The position numbers were made by a program, and so were the translations under genes. Under the pieces are notes generated by a model that was given only the letters and a program-made list of their open reading frames with translations, was not told where the DNA came from and searched no databases. DNA of 64,000 nucleotides from Lepraria neglecta (lineage: Eukaryota; Ascomycota; Lecanoromycetes; Lecanorales; Stereocaulaceae): the NCBI GenBank assembly GCA_033220425.1, contig CM065650.1, positions 310,001 to 374,000 on the forward strand, given 5' to 3'. The number at the start of each line of letters is the position of its first letter. Positions within the stretch are counted from its first letter, which is position 1. This document shows, one piece after another, positions 11,301-23,886 of the stretch.

Positions 11301-14300
11301 GTAGCTCGACTTTCGTAGGAGCAGGCGGAATCACAAGTGCCTTGGAGAATGATGCATGGCGAATGATTATGTTCCGAACGATATGAAGGGGCTGGCTGTC
11401 ATGTATGATTTGCCGGGAAGCCTCAATGGCCATGCATAGATAGCCAGCTCCTGGGAAGATTGTGAGTCCGTCGACTACATGATCGGCGAGCCACGGAAAA
11501 GTATCAATACCGATAACGTGACGCCAGCTTGGCTCAAGAGAGGTACTGGTAATTATACGTACCCCAAGAAGATCATGAACAGGATGTGTACGTAGCCGGT
11601 AGTCTTTACTCAGACGCGACTCGTGCCAGTATGTGTTGGAGTGATCCCAAGGATATGTGGGTAGGTTGTTGAGAACACGAGTTTGGTGCTGAGGACAAAT
11701 CAGTGCATTGGCTATGATCAAGTTGACTGGGTGTCCCAAATCGAACGTCCTCCCTGCTGTATCTAGTATCGCGTGCACAGCGCCGCGACCTCTCAACAGT
11801 GTTGGAAGGTATGCATGATTCAGATGACCAAAGCCTTGGGCAATTGTCTGGCGTATGGGAGTGGCTAAAGCTTTGTGCGGTCCTATCTCAATGATAATGT
11901 GCATAGGTTGGGCCTCATGTTTTTCGTGGTTGCCGAGCTCCATCCGGCAATAATTGCGTAAAGCATCACAGAACTGGACTCTCGAGACGAGATTCTCCAC
12001 CCAATACGCCGAGCCAAATCTGTCTAGTTTCTCTTTTGCGGTAACGGTGGATATGAATCTCACACCATCTCGCAAGCTTTGTGTGTCCAACGTACCCAGG
12101 GACCGACGATACTCTTCGGCTACTCCACGCATATGATGTGAATGATACGCAGTATCCACGTTTAGCCTCCTACAGAAGACATCCTGTTGAGAAAGTGTGT
12201 CCGAGATTTCAAGAATTGCGGCTTCATCACCAGAAATAGTAGTACTGGAAGGGCTATTGACACATGCCAATGATGCCGTGCCTGTTCGCGTCTTGTTAAG
12301 AAAGGGTAGAACTTTTTCTTCGCTGAGGCCCACCGAGAGCATGGCACCCTTGTTGGATACTCTTCGCCTACAAAGGCTTGATACGAAGCTTCGGCAGTAC
12401 GCAATCTTGAGAGCGGCTCTATGAGAAATGGCTCCCGCAGCATAGGCAGCGCCCATTTCCCCACTCGAATGGCCCAGCACAATCTGAGGAGTGATTCCGA
12501 TGGTGGCAAGAAGATCCACAAGGGCAATTTGGAGTGCAGTGCTTGCAGGCTGCGCGATACCGCTTTGATTCATGCGCGACTTAGAAGCATCCAGTTCGAG
12601 CTCCTCTAACAGACTCCACGAAGCTCCCAATCCCTCTAATATGACGTCGGATTTCGTGATTGACTCTGCAAATTTCGAATGAGTTTTGAGTAGCTCGCGC
12701 CCCATACCAGCCCACTGAGCCCCCTGGCCGGTAAAAACGAACACAATTTGTCGCTTTTCTGAAACCCTGTTCGCCCGCAAAGCTTTCTGACTCAAGCCAG
12801 CTATGAGTTCCTGGCCAGATCCCGCGACAAAGCTGGATCGCCACTGCATCATGGAGCGCCGGCTCGAAAGGCTGTAAGCCAAGTCATGGAAATAGTGCTC
12901 AACATTGCCTTGGGCATTTGCCCACTGTTTGAGCTTTCCAGCGAGCTGCATAGCTGACCCTTCGGACCTGGCTGACAATACAAACAGCTGTGGTCTAACA
13001 GCATCTATTGACATCGACGGAATAGTCAGTTTCTGATCAGTATGGTTCGTCAAAGTCTCCGGACGAAAGTGAGTTAGCTCGTCCCGATATCCAGCAGTGA
13101 GTGGCCTATGAATCTGGGCCACAACCTGGGTCCTCGAGCCCATGGCTTCTGAAAAGCCATCAGGGCAAGCTTCGAGAATGACGTGCTATGGCTAACATCA
13201 GCATAGAACTGTGAAGACATCGTGATCATCGACGTTTTAGACGTTCTGCTTACTGCGTTTGTACCTCCATAACCAAAGCTATTTACACAGGCTCGGCGTA
13301 ATCCAGAAGCTGGCCAAGTTTCTAGCTTTGTTGGTACCTAGTTTAGGTAAGATAATGAAGGATAGCAGCCAGGCGGCCTATTGCTCACTTTCACGTTCCA
13401 CTCCTCAAGCTTTAAGCTTGGCTTTTGAATCTGAAAATCTGCGTTGGGCGGTATGAGGCCTTTCTCGAGAACCAACACGGTCTTGATCAACCCCGCGAGT
13501 CCGCTGGAGCTCTCAAGGTGTCCAATATTGGACTTGATAGATCCCACGAAGAGGTTTCCGGGCTCGCACCTCTTTCCGCAGAACACTCTTGCTATACTTT
13601 GCAGCTCTGCCTGGTCACCTGCAGCTGTGCCTGTACCGTGTGCCTCAATGTAAGGTATCTCATAAGGATCAATGCCAGCGAGCTTAAAGATAGACTGTTG
13701 GAGATTTTCTTGAGCCTGTTGACTTGGTAGCGTTATTCCACTAGTTTTTCCATCCTGATTGACAGCGGTGTTGCGTATGATAGCACGTATGTTATCTCCT
13801 GCCTGCAGAGCATCGTCAAGCCGTTTGAGTAGAACAGTGGTCGCACCCTCGCCACGACCATATCCAGAGCCCCTGACGTCGAAAGAGTAAGACCTTCCGT
13901 TTCCATTAAGCATGCTGTGTGCGGTTGCTTAGTAAAGATTCTGTTATCCGGGAGGTGTCTACAGACTGCAGGTTGCTCATCCCAATCATGTGATCTGGGC
14001 TCAAGATGAGGTTTACCCCAGAAGCCATAGCCATGCTTGACTCCCTGGTCCGCAAGCTCTGGCAAGCCTGATGGAGCGCGACCATGCTCCCAGAACAGCC
14101 AGTGTCTAAGGTCATTGAGGGGCCTTTGAGATCAAAAGTGTACGAGATGCGGTTCGAGATTATGGCGTCGCCAGTTCCAGTAGTATGGTACTTTGGCACA
14201 TCGCTGGGATCTTTATATATATTCCGATCATAGTCATGTGTGAATGTGGCAACGTAGACTGCTGTGTTTGAGCCTCGGGCCTGCTCAATGGGGATGCCCG

Positions 14301-14679
14301 CATTTTCAAAAGCCTCGTATGTGACCTCGAGTAAGAGACGTTGCTGGGGGTCCATGGCGTGGGCCTCTAATGGTGACACTCCAAAGAAAGCAGCATCAAA
14401 TGCAGCGATGTTTTGACTCAGAAAGTGCCCACCACGGTGATTAGTCGTGCCGTTGCTATCTGGACTCGGGTGGTAGAAAGCACCTTCAGTGTATCGGTCT
14501 GCGGGAACTGGTGACCAGGCATTTCGGCCTGCAGCCAAAAGCTGCCAAAGCTGCTCCGTGTCTGCGACATCTCCAGGTAGACGACAGCCTATACCCACAA
14601 TAGCAATTGGTGTTGGGATGTGGTCCGCCATCCTAGACGATATATCCCACCAAGTAGCTTCTAGGTCATGCAGGTTCAC
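5330..14679 (-). CDS. Highly reducing polyketide synthase with C-terminal carnitine acyltransferase-type domain
   Basis: Five exons (minus): 13967-14679, 13389-13914, 13254-13337, 8050-13185, 5330-7999; introns 52, 51, 68 and 50 nt; 3042 residues. Domain order: KS (1-440; active Cys in DTGCSGS, HGTGTAAGD, KSNIGHLE), AT (about 590-880; FTGQGAQWAGMG, GHSSGE), DH (about 985-1270; His in LADHVVDG, Asp in HPTTLDALMH), C-methyltransferase-like region (about 1340-1500), ER (about 1680-2000), KR (about 2050-2240; AGGLGDLG, NYAAGNTY), ACP (about 2380; DFGLDSL) and a choline/carnitine acyltransferase domain (about 2477-3042; His in CEHSMLDA, later STRKI). The MT motif I (EIEAGKGHT) and the ER nucleotide loop (HGAISDIGQA) are degenerate, so either activity may be weak or lost. 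The terminal domain should release the chain by acyl transfer instead of hydrolysis; one such PKS, Tv6-931 of Trichoderma virens, is known. The gene is divergent from the MFS pump. Confidence 0.93.
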
Positions 14680-15597
14680 TGGATTTCATTCCAGACAGGA
14701 CAACGCTTTGATCACCCTGCAGGACGAGAAGAAAGCCATACCGTTCGAAAAGATAAAGGTATCCTGACGTGAAGACGAATGGATTTTGAGGATTCCAGAA
14801 AAGAATCCAGACGCGAGGCTGACCGGCATAGTCACGGCATGCATGTGCGAAGAGACTTGCTCAAGCTGGCCGCCTCCACCCTCCCATCTGCCGATAGCAT
14901 GCCAAGACCGGAAAGCATTGCGGCGCAGTCCTCGCTGCGACTATCTCGCAGCTATAGCCGATTCCAGGACGCCAGGTTCCGTGAGTTTTGTTGTTGTCGT
15001 CATTTTGCATGAGCTGAGGCACGGCAACGCGATGTGTTGGTTCTGCTTTGGGGCTGGGACTGCAGGGGAATCAAAGCGCCATCAGCGCTAAAATTAGGGT
15101 TGGTTGCCTAAGGGAGCTAAGGGAGCCTAGAAATTTAGCTCCAATTAGTCGTGTCATGGATCTGACTCCTACAATGACGTGCATCACATGTGTTTGGACG
15201 GGCTGTTTTGTTTCTCTCCACGCCGTATCCCTTAAACCCACTCACAACTTTGATGCGCAGGCAAAGTATGCAGCTAGGATCCTTCTGCCGTTTCCGTGCA
15301 GTATCGACCGTGGATGACGCGCCATGATCCGCTAAATGCTCAGGTGCCTTCAAATTATCATGCTTCGGACCTTTCAGCACGATCTTTCCGAATTACGGTT
15401 TCACATTGTCGCCGGCCAGATCTGTCTGGCACTGATAGATCTGCAAAACCTTAATTCTGGCCAAGTACTGCACGAATGACAATATGGATATTCCAGGAAT
15501 AAAACAGGAACAGCAAAATCGCCATTTGTCGCTCTCGATGTAATGCCATAACAGACGAAGAGATCTCCAACTTCCTTAGATAATTACATTGGTATTA
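14680..15597. promoter_or_regulatory. Shared divergent promoter region of PKS and MFS genes
   Basis: 918 bp between the start codons of the PKS (minus) and MFS transporter (plus). Such shared regions often co-regulate fungal clusters. I see an inverted pair TCGGA (about 15365) and TCCGA spaced by roughly 15-20 bp, which could suit a Zn2Cys6 dimer, but single pairs like this are common by chance. No gene is supported here. Confidence 0.4.
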
Positions 15598-17431
15598 ATG
15601 TCTAGAGTCTCAAGTATCAAAATGCCTGCAGAAGGACATATCGATGGCAGTTTCAAGAATGAGAATATGGAGCTCGAAAATTCCGTCGCCGCAGATACTG
15701 AGAAATCCTCCCAGAACGAGGACCAAATTTCTAAAGAAGAGGATGAGTATCCTCGCGGGTTCACTTTCCTACTCCTGACCGTGGGGCTCATGGTTGTGGT
15801 TCTTGTGCTCGCGCTCGACAACTACATCATAGGTTCGTCTGCTATGACATTCGTTTTATATTCAACATTTATCTGATGAAACATAAAGCAACGGCTGTAC
15901 CTCGGCTTACGACTGAATTCAATGACCTCAACCTCATTGGCTGGTACGGTAGCTCTTACTTCTTGACACTCATGTCATTCCAGCCTGCTTTCGGACAGCT
16001 ATGTACGATTTTCCCCGTCAAGACTGTATACCTAATCTCCATCGTGGTCTTTGAAATTGGATCCGCTATCAGCGCTTCGGCCCCGACATCAGTCGCCTTT
16101 ATTGTTGGGCGACTTATTTCCGGAGCAGCAGGCGGTGGCCTCTGGTGTGGAACGTTGACACTTATGGGCCATGCAGTACCAGTGAGCAAAAGGCATTTAT
16201 ACGTCTCTGTGGTAACAAGCATGTACGGAGTTGCTTCCGCCGCCGGACCTCTTCTTGGAGGAGTCTTTACGGACTCGCCCAGACTGACGTGGAGATTCTG
16301 CTTCTGGATCAATCTACGTGAGAATCCTGGTTGATGGAGTTGTGCTCCTTGCTCCTAAAATACTGACAACATACAGCCATCGGATTCGTTGCTTTTATCA
16401 TCATTGCAGTATATCTCAAACCTCCTCGCCCAACGCATCTGGCTTTGTCATTGACATTAAAGCAAAAACTCGCTAGGATGGATATCGCCGGGGCCTTTTT
16501 GTTGATTGCGGCCTTTGTATGTTTGCTCATTGCTTTGCAATGGGGAGGCACCACATACGCCTGGAGCAATTCAAAAGTGTGGGGCTGCCTACTTGGATTT
16601 GGGCTCCTTACATTCGCCTTCATCGTACTACAGATCCGATTGAAAGATAGGTGAGATAACCTCGGGTATATACCGTTCTTTCCGATCTAATTGCGATTAT
16701 CTAGGGCTACCATTCCGCTGCGCATAGTATCAAAACGGACTGCGGCTGTTGGCTGTATCTTCACGGTATTCATGACCATGGCAATCGGCTTGCATGTTTA
16801 CTACCTCCCCTTCTATTTTCAGTCTGTTCTCGGCACGACAGCCCAACAGTCCGGAATTCGCACGCTCCCTTATCTCATGGCGCTACTCATCTCTCCAATG
16901 ATAAGTGGCAGCCTAATCACACTCGTCGGCTACTACGTGCCTTTCATGTGGGCTGGCTCAATGCTACTTACAATTGGCTCCGGTCTCATCTTCACCCTAG
17001 GTACAAGGAATATCGCAGGTCAGTGGATTGGCTATCAGTTTCTCGCTGGCTTCGGCGCCGGAATTTGTCGCCAAATCGCTTTCAGCGCTGTACCGCTCGT
17101 TCTCGAAAAAGACGACCTCGCGACAGCAAGTGCACTCGTTGCGTTCTGCAACAGCCTCGGCCCCACCCTAGCGATTGGCATCGGGCAGTCAATCTTTACG
17201 AATTTCTTCGTGCAGCAAGTCTCACTTCTGCCTGGAGTCGACGTCCTGACAGTGGTCAACGAAGGTGCTTACAACCTGAGTGCTCTAGTACCTCCTCCAC
17301 TACTAGAGCCCGTAAGGCAAGCCTTTGACTACGCACTTACAAGGGCGTTTGCACTTTCAATCGCCAGTGCCGCTACTGCACTTTGCAGTAGTCTGGCGAT
17401 GGAGTGGATTAATGTAAGGGAGAAGCACTAG
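15598..17431 (+). CDS. MFS multidrug/metabolite efflux transporter (DHA, 14-helix type)
   Basis: Four exons: 15598-15832, 15889-16317, 16377-16650, 16705-17431; introns 56, 59 and 54 nt; 554 residues. A charged cytosolic N-terminus (about 60 residues) precedes many hydrophobic helices. Family signatures are LALDNYIIATAVPRLTTEF after the first helix, GWYGSSYFLT, and GRLISGAAGGGLWCG in helix 4-5. The layout matches the drug:H+ antiporter group with 14 helices that includes pumps in toxin clusters. The ATG at 15598 was chosen; the frame upstream has only a non-ATG codon. It diverges from the PKS across 0.9 kb, so export of the polyketide or self-protection is the likely role (inference). Confidence 0.9.
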
Positions 17432-18519
17432 CAGTCAGTCATGCAAGGTTGGTGCGGGAAGTCCACCAACATCGCCTATGTCATTGAGACCATAATAAGT
17501 GATCATCCTTCCCTTAGGTATCAAATGGTTTCGGAACGGCTAAGACGGTGATCGCCATGGCACCTTGCAATGGAAAGGATGATGACCACAAATTAGTCTC
17601 CGGCGATTTGCCGTGACTACCGTCCGGTGATTGCCAATCTTGCGGGTCAATGCCAATCCTACGCTTTGATATTGGTCAGTTGCTTATCGAAGGCCGAAAG
17701 GTATGATGCTACTATCTGATCGAGGGAATGCATTGATGATGCAATGCGTCTTGGATTGGCTAGGCAAGTGTTGACATCAAAAATGATATATCTAATAAAA
17801 TCATTATTTATCGTATTCCCGGTTGTCTATCGCATGAAATACGAGGGCTGTGCCTTAGTGTAGAATGTCACGCCACTTTTGGAACTACCTATGCACTTCC
17901 CGCTCTGGCAACAGAAAATGGCGCACAAAATTCCTTAGACAGAGGTAGATCGTATTAAGTCAGTGCCAAGCTCCACTCGTCAGAGCACACGTGTAGCTCC
18001 AAGATTCACTTTATGTGCCAGATCGGCGTTTCAAGAAACGATTGGATCTCTTAAAATTCTACAGCCCTGTAGGATTCGATCCGCTCTTGAAGAATTTAGA
18101 TCTTCACCGGAGTATTCCCATTGGTAGTAGCTCAAGGTAATCACACAGCGGGAACTAGTAGCTAGCGAGCGGCATCTAGGGGATTTGGCTTCGGAATATA
18201 AGCTGACGCAATTGTACAGATCACTACCCCGCTGCACCCTACTACACCCATTACAGCCTATCATGACCTTGAAAATCGTCATCTCAGCCCCTTTACCTAA
18301 TCCACGATTAGACAGGACTTGTCATTCCAGCATATCATTCCTGAAAGCAGTCATACTCGCTTAATTTGATGTTTCACATCGCCTAGGTCGAGTCCCATAA
18401 TGTTTCAATCGGCTTGGCTTAGCTTGGAAGAACGGACCCGATGAATATCCTAAACATCATTGTACCTGCTTCAGCGTGCACGCACGACAACGAGGGCTTG
18501 CCAACATTGCTTTTGTCGA
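17432..18519. other. Intergenic, tail-to-tail region
   Basis: 1.1 kb between the 3' ends of the MFS gene (plus) and the rhodopsin-like gene (minus). It contains short open frames only; I recognise no gene or repeat. Confidence 0.5.
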
Positions 18520-19704
18520 TCAAGGCTCAATCATGAAATGTTCCATTCCGTCTTTCGCTCCATTGCCCACATGAATGTTCGTCGTGACCACTATGCCTGG
18601 ATCGACTCCAAAATCATTCCCCAGCCGGTGGAACCCATGAGTATCCGGGTCCACTCTAGGTCTTAAAGCGATGCCGTCGCCGTGCTCTCGTGTGTCGTTT
18701 GAATCAAACGTTTTCCCCGAGTTTGAGTTGCGTGTCAGCTTCCCGAGAAGTCCTTTGCGGCCGATGCGCTCGAGTAGCGGCCTGTAAGTCATCAAGCAGG
18801 CGGAGATGAGGTAAACGCCTGGTTCAACCTGGGTCCAGATGATCAGGTCCACGGCGGACCATGTGCCGTCGGAGAAAGAATTGTGCTGGAAGAATGTTGT
18901 GAAGCGCACTATCGAGGTGATGAGACCGCTGTATGTATTTTCATCAATCATGTTCTCTAGTTCCTGACATGGTGAACACTTACAAGCTTCCTGTCAAGAA
19001 CGTAATGGTCAATCCGATCTTTAGGCGCGTTGTGGTATGTAGATTCCATACCACACGTACTGGTAAGATCAACATGACAATATCGGTAATAATGTTCGGT
19101 AGACTGCCGTATCTGAAAAAGGCCTCCTTGTTTATGCAGTGGGAGCCGGGTATCTCAGGATTCCAATTGGCCGCAAAAGGGGTGCATGCGACCAAAGCTG
19201 TAACGATGGTTGCAATAGTCAGACCGATCAGGATCCCCATAAGAGTGTAGATGGCCACTCGGTTGCTTTTGTTTGGGAAGAGTCGACGGTAAAGTGCAAG
19301 AATAGCAAGCTTAGGTATGTTGACACCGCCGAAGTAGAGAGTCGAGATGGCGACGAGGTATTTGCCCCATAGTAGCACTTTTTCAGGATCTTTCTCTTGC
19401 AGATATGATATATGGTATCCGACTCCTGCGTTCTTGACAGCACCTGCATAACATTAGTCCCCACACCCCGCAAAAATGGAGTATTAATTGACCACTGCTC
19501 ACCAATGCTTATACCGGCCATGCAAATTTGAAGTGCAAGCGACGTCAAAACCATGGCATCGTCCAGTCCCCAGGGTCCTTCAACTATGTAACGTGAGACA
19601 TATCTTAACGCCACGCAAAATACCTGTACAGGAATATAGATTGCCGTAAAGATGATGAGTCTATTGCCATGATACTCAGCAGAGGTATCGAACGTTGCAG
19701 CCAT
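18520..19704 (-). CDS. Fungal rhodopsin-like seven-helix integral membrane protein
   Basis: Three exons (minus): 19503-19704, 18984-19443, 18520-18928; introns 59 and 55 nt; 356 residues. Features of the fungal rhodopsin-domain family (also called SAT4/PTH11-related): an N-terminal helix, then RYVSRYIVEGPWGLDDAMVL, a helix with KLAILALYRRLFP, a CTPFAANWNP loop, CINKEAFFRYGSLPNIITD, and a last helix with FFQHNSFSDGTWSAVDLIIW. The tail (about 90 residues) is polar and basic. There is no retinal lysine implied by the family name; functions are mostly unknown, with PTH11-type relatives acting as surface sensors. The start is the ATG at 19704. It lies between the pump and the A-T-R gene, so it may belong to the cluster. 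Confidence 0.85.
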
Positions 19705-20482
19705 GGTACAATCAAGCAATCAAGCGTTGTGAAAAAGGGGAGATAGATCCGTGGGATTATAAGATACCAACAGCATCCTGAGGAAATCATGAGAAACACA
19801 ACTATTACCAGATTGTCGAAACACCATCTACTTGTATCTGAAATGTTGATTTCAAGGGTCGAACATGGAAGATCTGCAGCGCAGGGGGAGCAGAGGCAGT
19901 ATCAAACCTTAATAGCAGCTGTGCCACGAGGTTGCCTGAAGCGGGGACTGCGCATCATGTCAGCTTATGCAGGGTTAGCGGCCACATAAGCACGAGGATG
20001 TCATCGACGGATCATTGCCCCTTTGATCTTTCTACTCCACTCTTGCTTGAGGAGGATGGAGGCGGGTGCAGAGATAGCCATTGATATTTAAAATTCATTG
20101 GTGCGAGCTCACCAAGACGCTCATCCTTCGGCGCTCCTACATCGTAACCCCGGGGGCATGTATTAGTGCAAAAGGGTTTACTGGAGACTTTGCTCATTCA
20201 TTTTCGAGCTGCCACTTGATTATGGCGGGGCTGTGCAGCGACGAGTTGCTTAGTCATTCCACGTGAGAAGGCAAGAACGTGAATACCTGGAAGGAAGGAG
20301 CTTTCCCCTTCACTGCTAGGAGGACCTTGACCGCCAAACGGCTGTGAAACAAGCACAATCGATCTTGACTGCGTCTTTAGGCATCATTGTTCAATCCCCA
20401 GCATCATTGTTGTAAGTTGGGAACAGCTGAAATTGTACGACTTTAATCATCCAGACGTTGAGATACAGCCTTCTTTACTACG
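19705..20482. promoter_or_regulatory. Divergent promoter region of membrane protein and A-T-R gene
   Basis: 778 bp between the start codons of two divergent genes. Short pyrimidine-rich stretches lie just before 20483. No conserved operator pair stood out. Confidence 0.35.
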
Positions 20483-23400
20483 ATGGCGCTAGTCCCCAAT
20501 ATAGTTGACCAGCGGGCTCAGACTAAGCCTGAGACACTCTACGCTGAGTATCCAGTTTCGACCTTGAGCTATGAAGAAGGTTACCGTAAAATCACCTATG
20601 GCGATTTCGCAAACGCCGTCAACGGTGCGGCTTGGTGGCTTTCCAATGCATTAGGCCCTGGAAGCGACTTCGAGGCACTAGCTTATATAGGTCCAAACGA
20701 TTTGAGATATCCCGCGCTCATCCTCGGTGCCGCCAAGGCTGGCTACATAGTAAGATCTCTATGCATTCAGCTCAAGACTTGACCAAGGCTGATAATTTTA
20801 GATGTTCCTTACGTCGCCCCGCAACAGCGTCGCCGCTCAAATAAATCTCTTCGATAAACTCAATTGCAGAGTCATACTTTGTCCAAGTCCTCGGCCGCCG
20901 CCCGTGACTGCAATTCTCGCTGCCCACGAGATCCGCGTCGTGGAAGTACCCACTGTCGATGATCTGTTGGGGAAGAATCATCCACATTTCCCATTCGACA
21001 AGACCTACTCGGAAGCTCTAAACGAACCGTTCTTTGCTGTGTAAGAAGTTCCTCGGTTTTCGGGTCTTAGATCAAAGGTCCTGACATTGTTGGCAGTCAT
21101 ACTTCAGGCTCCACTGGCTTGCCAAAGCATCTAATCTATACTCATGCATCTGCTGCTAGGAACATGAAAATGATGTCGCTAAAGCCACCTTCGGGCTATG
21201 AGAGTCAGGACAAAGTTTACCAGGGCAAAAGAGTCTTTCTGACGTTTCCTCCATTCCATGTAAGTAGGATCATTGCCTACGCCAGTGAGTGGTTGGGTCC
21301 ATTGCTCATATCTCTCTGCAGGCTGCCTACATTGTCATTCACCTCTTCAATGCCGTCCCATTTGGTACTGTTATCATTTCGCCCACGTCAGGAGCAATTC
21401 CATCGGCCGAAGGCCTCGTTGAAGGGTTAAAGAAGACTCCAGCTGATGTTGCCTTCATTGTACCATCGATTGTCCAGGAGTTGAGTCAAAATCCAGAGCT
21501 TTTGGATTATTGTGCTAAGAACCTCGAAACAATCATTTACTGTGGAGGTGACCTTCCACAGTCAATCGGCGATATTATTGCATCAAAGATTAGACTAGTC
21601 AATCAGTTCGGGGCCACAGAGCTGGGTTTGACAGCCAATCTTCTTTCCCTCAACAATCGAGGGCCGGAAGACTGGAAGTATGTGCAGTTTCATCCCGATC
21701 TGGGCATTGAACTCCGCCATGTGGCAGAGGACATGCATGAGTTGTATGTTGTCCGCGATCCTCAGAATGAGAAGCAACAACCCACCTTCACCATATTCCC
21801 AGACGCGCAGGAATATGCCAGTCGTGACCTTTTCGTTCGCCATCCATCGAAAGATAAATCAGATCTTTGGAGTTGGCGCGCCCGAGCTGACGACATCATC
21901 GTCTTTCTAAATGGCGAAAAGACAAATCCTATCTCCATGGAACAACACATCCTAGCCTCTAATACTGACATCAACGCTGTACTGGTCGTGGGCGCCCAAC
22001 GATTCCAGACAGCTCTCTTGATAGAGCCAGTGACAAATGGGCAAGAGCTGACGCCGGCTCAGCGAGCGGCCTTCATCGAGAGAATCTGGCCGACGATTGA
22101 AGATGCTAATAGGGATGCTCCTACACACGCTCGGATTGTCAAATCTCACATACTATTCACACACACACAAAAGCCCATGCTGCGTGCAGGAAAGGGCACA
22201 GTCCAGAGATCCGGCACACTGAACATGTACGCCAAAGATATCGATGCTCTGTACGCGGATGCCGATGTCATGTCTGTAGCCAATGTTGGCGAGGTCACAA
22301 GGGTTTCTGGCAAATTTGATGATGACAACGTATCACGATTCATCAGAGAAACGATCTCATCCATCACGGGCTGGGAAGAACTTGCCGATACTGATGACCT
22401 TTTCGCTCTCGGTATGGACTCCCTCCACGCTCTCATGGCAGTGCGCAACATAAAACAAAGTTTAGTACTGCCAACCATCGCACTGAGTACACTATACACA
22501 AATCCGTCGATATCCGCTCTCACAGGAGCAATCCTTCGGCTTGCGGATGAGCAAAATATTTCAAGCTTAGCCAAACAGAAAGGCGGCCTGCTAACGCGCA
22601 GCGGGTTGCTCCGCGACTATCAGACCAAGATTGATCGTTTAGCCGTGGCATCGAAGCCTAAATCGGAAGAAAAACCGGAAGTCGTCGTTCTCACAGGCTC
22701 CACGGGAACACTGGGCTCCTACATATTGGACAGTCTCTTGACTAACTTTGGTGTTGCTCATGTCTACTGCCTGAACAGGAAGACGGACAGTTCCTCGGTC
22801 CAAACTGCGAAGAACCAAGTCCTCGGTCTCCCGAATAAGCTAGATCCCACTCGGGCCACTTTTCTCACCGCTGACCTCACTAAGCCCAGCCTAGGGCTCG
22901 AGAAGAAGGTTTTCGAGAAATTGCAAAACTCGGCTACCCTTGTTATCCACAATGCGTGGCCGGTGAACTTCAATCTTTCTCTGCCATCTTTCCGCCCGCA
23001 ATTCGACGGTGTGGTCAACTTGATTGAATTTGTTGCAGGCGCCACCTCATCACCACGTTTGTTCTTCGTATCGTCCATCAGTTCTGTCATGTCCTACCGT
23101 AGCCCCTCTCTGAAGACCCCAGAGCAGGTGATCCACGCCGACTCCGCACCAGGTCCCAATGGCTATGCAGAAAGCAAATACCTGGCCGAGCTTCTCCTCG
23201 AGTACGCAGCACAGAAGCTACGTGTCAGTACATCTTTCGTTCGTGTGGGCCAAATAGCTGGAGCGGTGAATCACGCAGGACTGTGGAACAAAGCTGAGTG
23301 GTTTCCAAGCCTGGTTATCAGCTCCCTTCACGTAGGCGCAATTCCGAATTCCCTGGGTCCCACATTCAGCAAAGTTGACTGGATGCCCATCGATTTGCTC

Positions 23401-23886
23401 GCAGAGATACTGGTCGACCTAGCCCTTCACAATGGTCAAGAACACAAGCTAAACGGACTAGCTGCGGACTGTGGCGACTCCGAGAACGCACAGGGGCAAT
23501 CACACGTGTTCCATGCTCTCAATCCTCACCCAGTCAAATGGCAAGATGTAAGCGACGTTGTTGTCGACGAGCTTTCTTCCAATGCAAAGGAGCCTTTAGA
23601 GACTATTTCCATTGAGTCCTGGCTCGGGAGGGTACGCAAAGGTATCCAGACGGCTGCGGGCAGCTCCAATGCTCTGAAGGACGGAGACTTAGAGATATCT
23701 CTTCGGAAAAATCCAGCAGTCAAGCTGCTTGACTTTTACGAGGACGTACTTGGCTCTAAAGACGTACCAGGTAACGAACTCGAGGTGAAAGAGACGCTGA
23801 GAAGGAGCGCAAGATTCAGGGGATTGGAGAGTGTTAAGGCTGAATGGGTTAGGAAATGGGTTCGAGAATGGATGAGCACCTCCTAG
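20483..23886 (+). CDS. NRPS-like adenylation-thiolation-reductase (A-T-R) enzyme
   Basis: Four exons: 20483-20749, 20802-21040, 21097-21259, 21322-23886; introns 52, 56 and 62 nt; 1077 residues. The A domain has the ATP-binding loop HTSGSTGLPK (around residue 170), NQFGATELGL at 315-326 and later SRDLFVRHP. The T domain carries GMDSLHAL with the phosphopantetheine Ser near 590. The reductase domain begins LTGSTGTLGS near 680, with the SDR-type YAESK near 838. Enzymes of this layout activate a carboxylic acid as acyl-AMP, load it on the T domain and release it reductively with NADPH as aldehyde, sometimes alcohol. With no condensation domain it cannot make peptides. The substrate cannot be read from sequence by eye; the released polyketide acid or an aryl/alkyl acid are options. 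Confidence 0.9.

Noticed and set aside
13144-13960. Apparent frame breaks in the PKS N-terminus
   Set aside because: Three GT..AG introns (52, 51 and 68 nt) with good branch sites restore the KS domain exactly, so the gene is not broken there.
15135-15380. Minus-strand frame in the PKS/MFS promoter
   Set aside because: It lies in the shared promoter and lacks any family resemblance.
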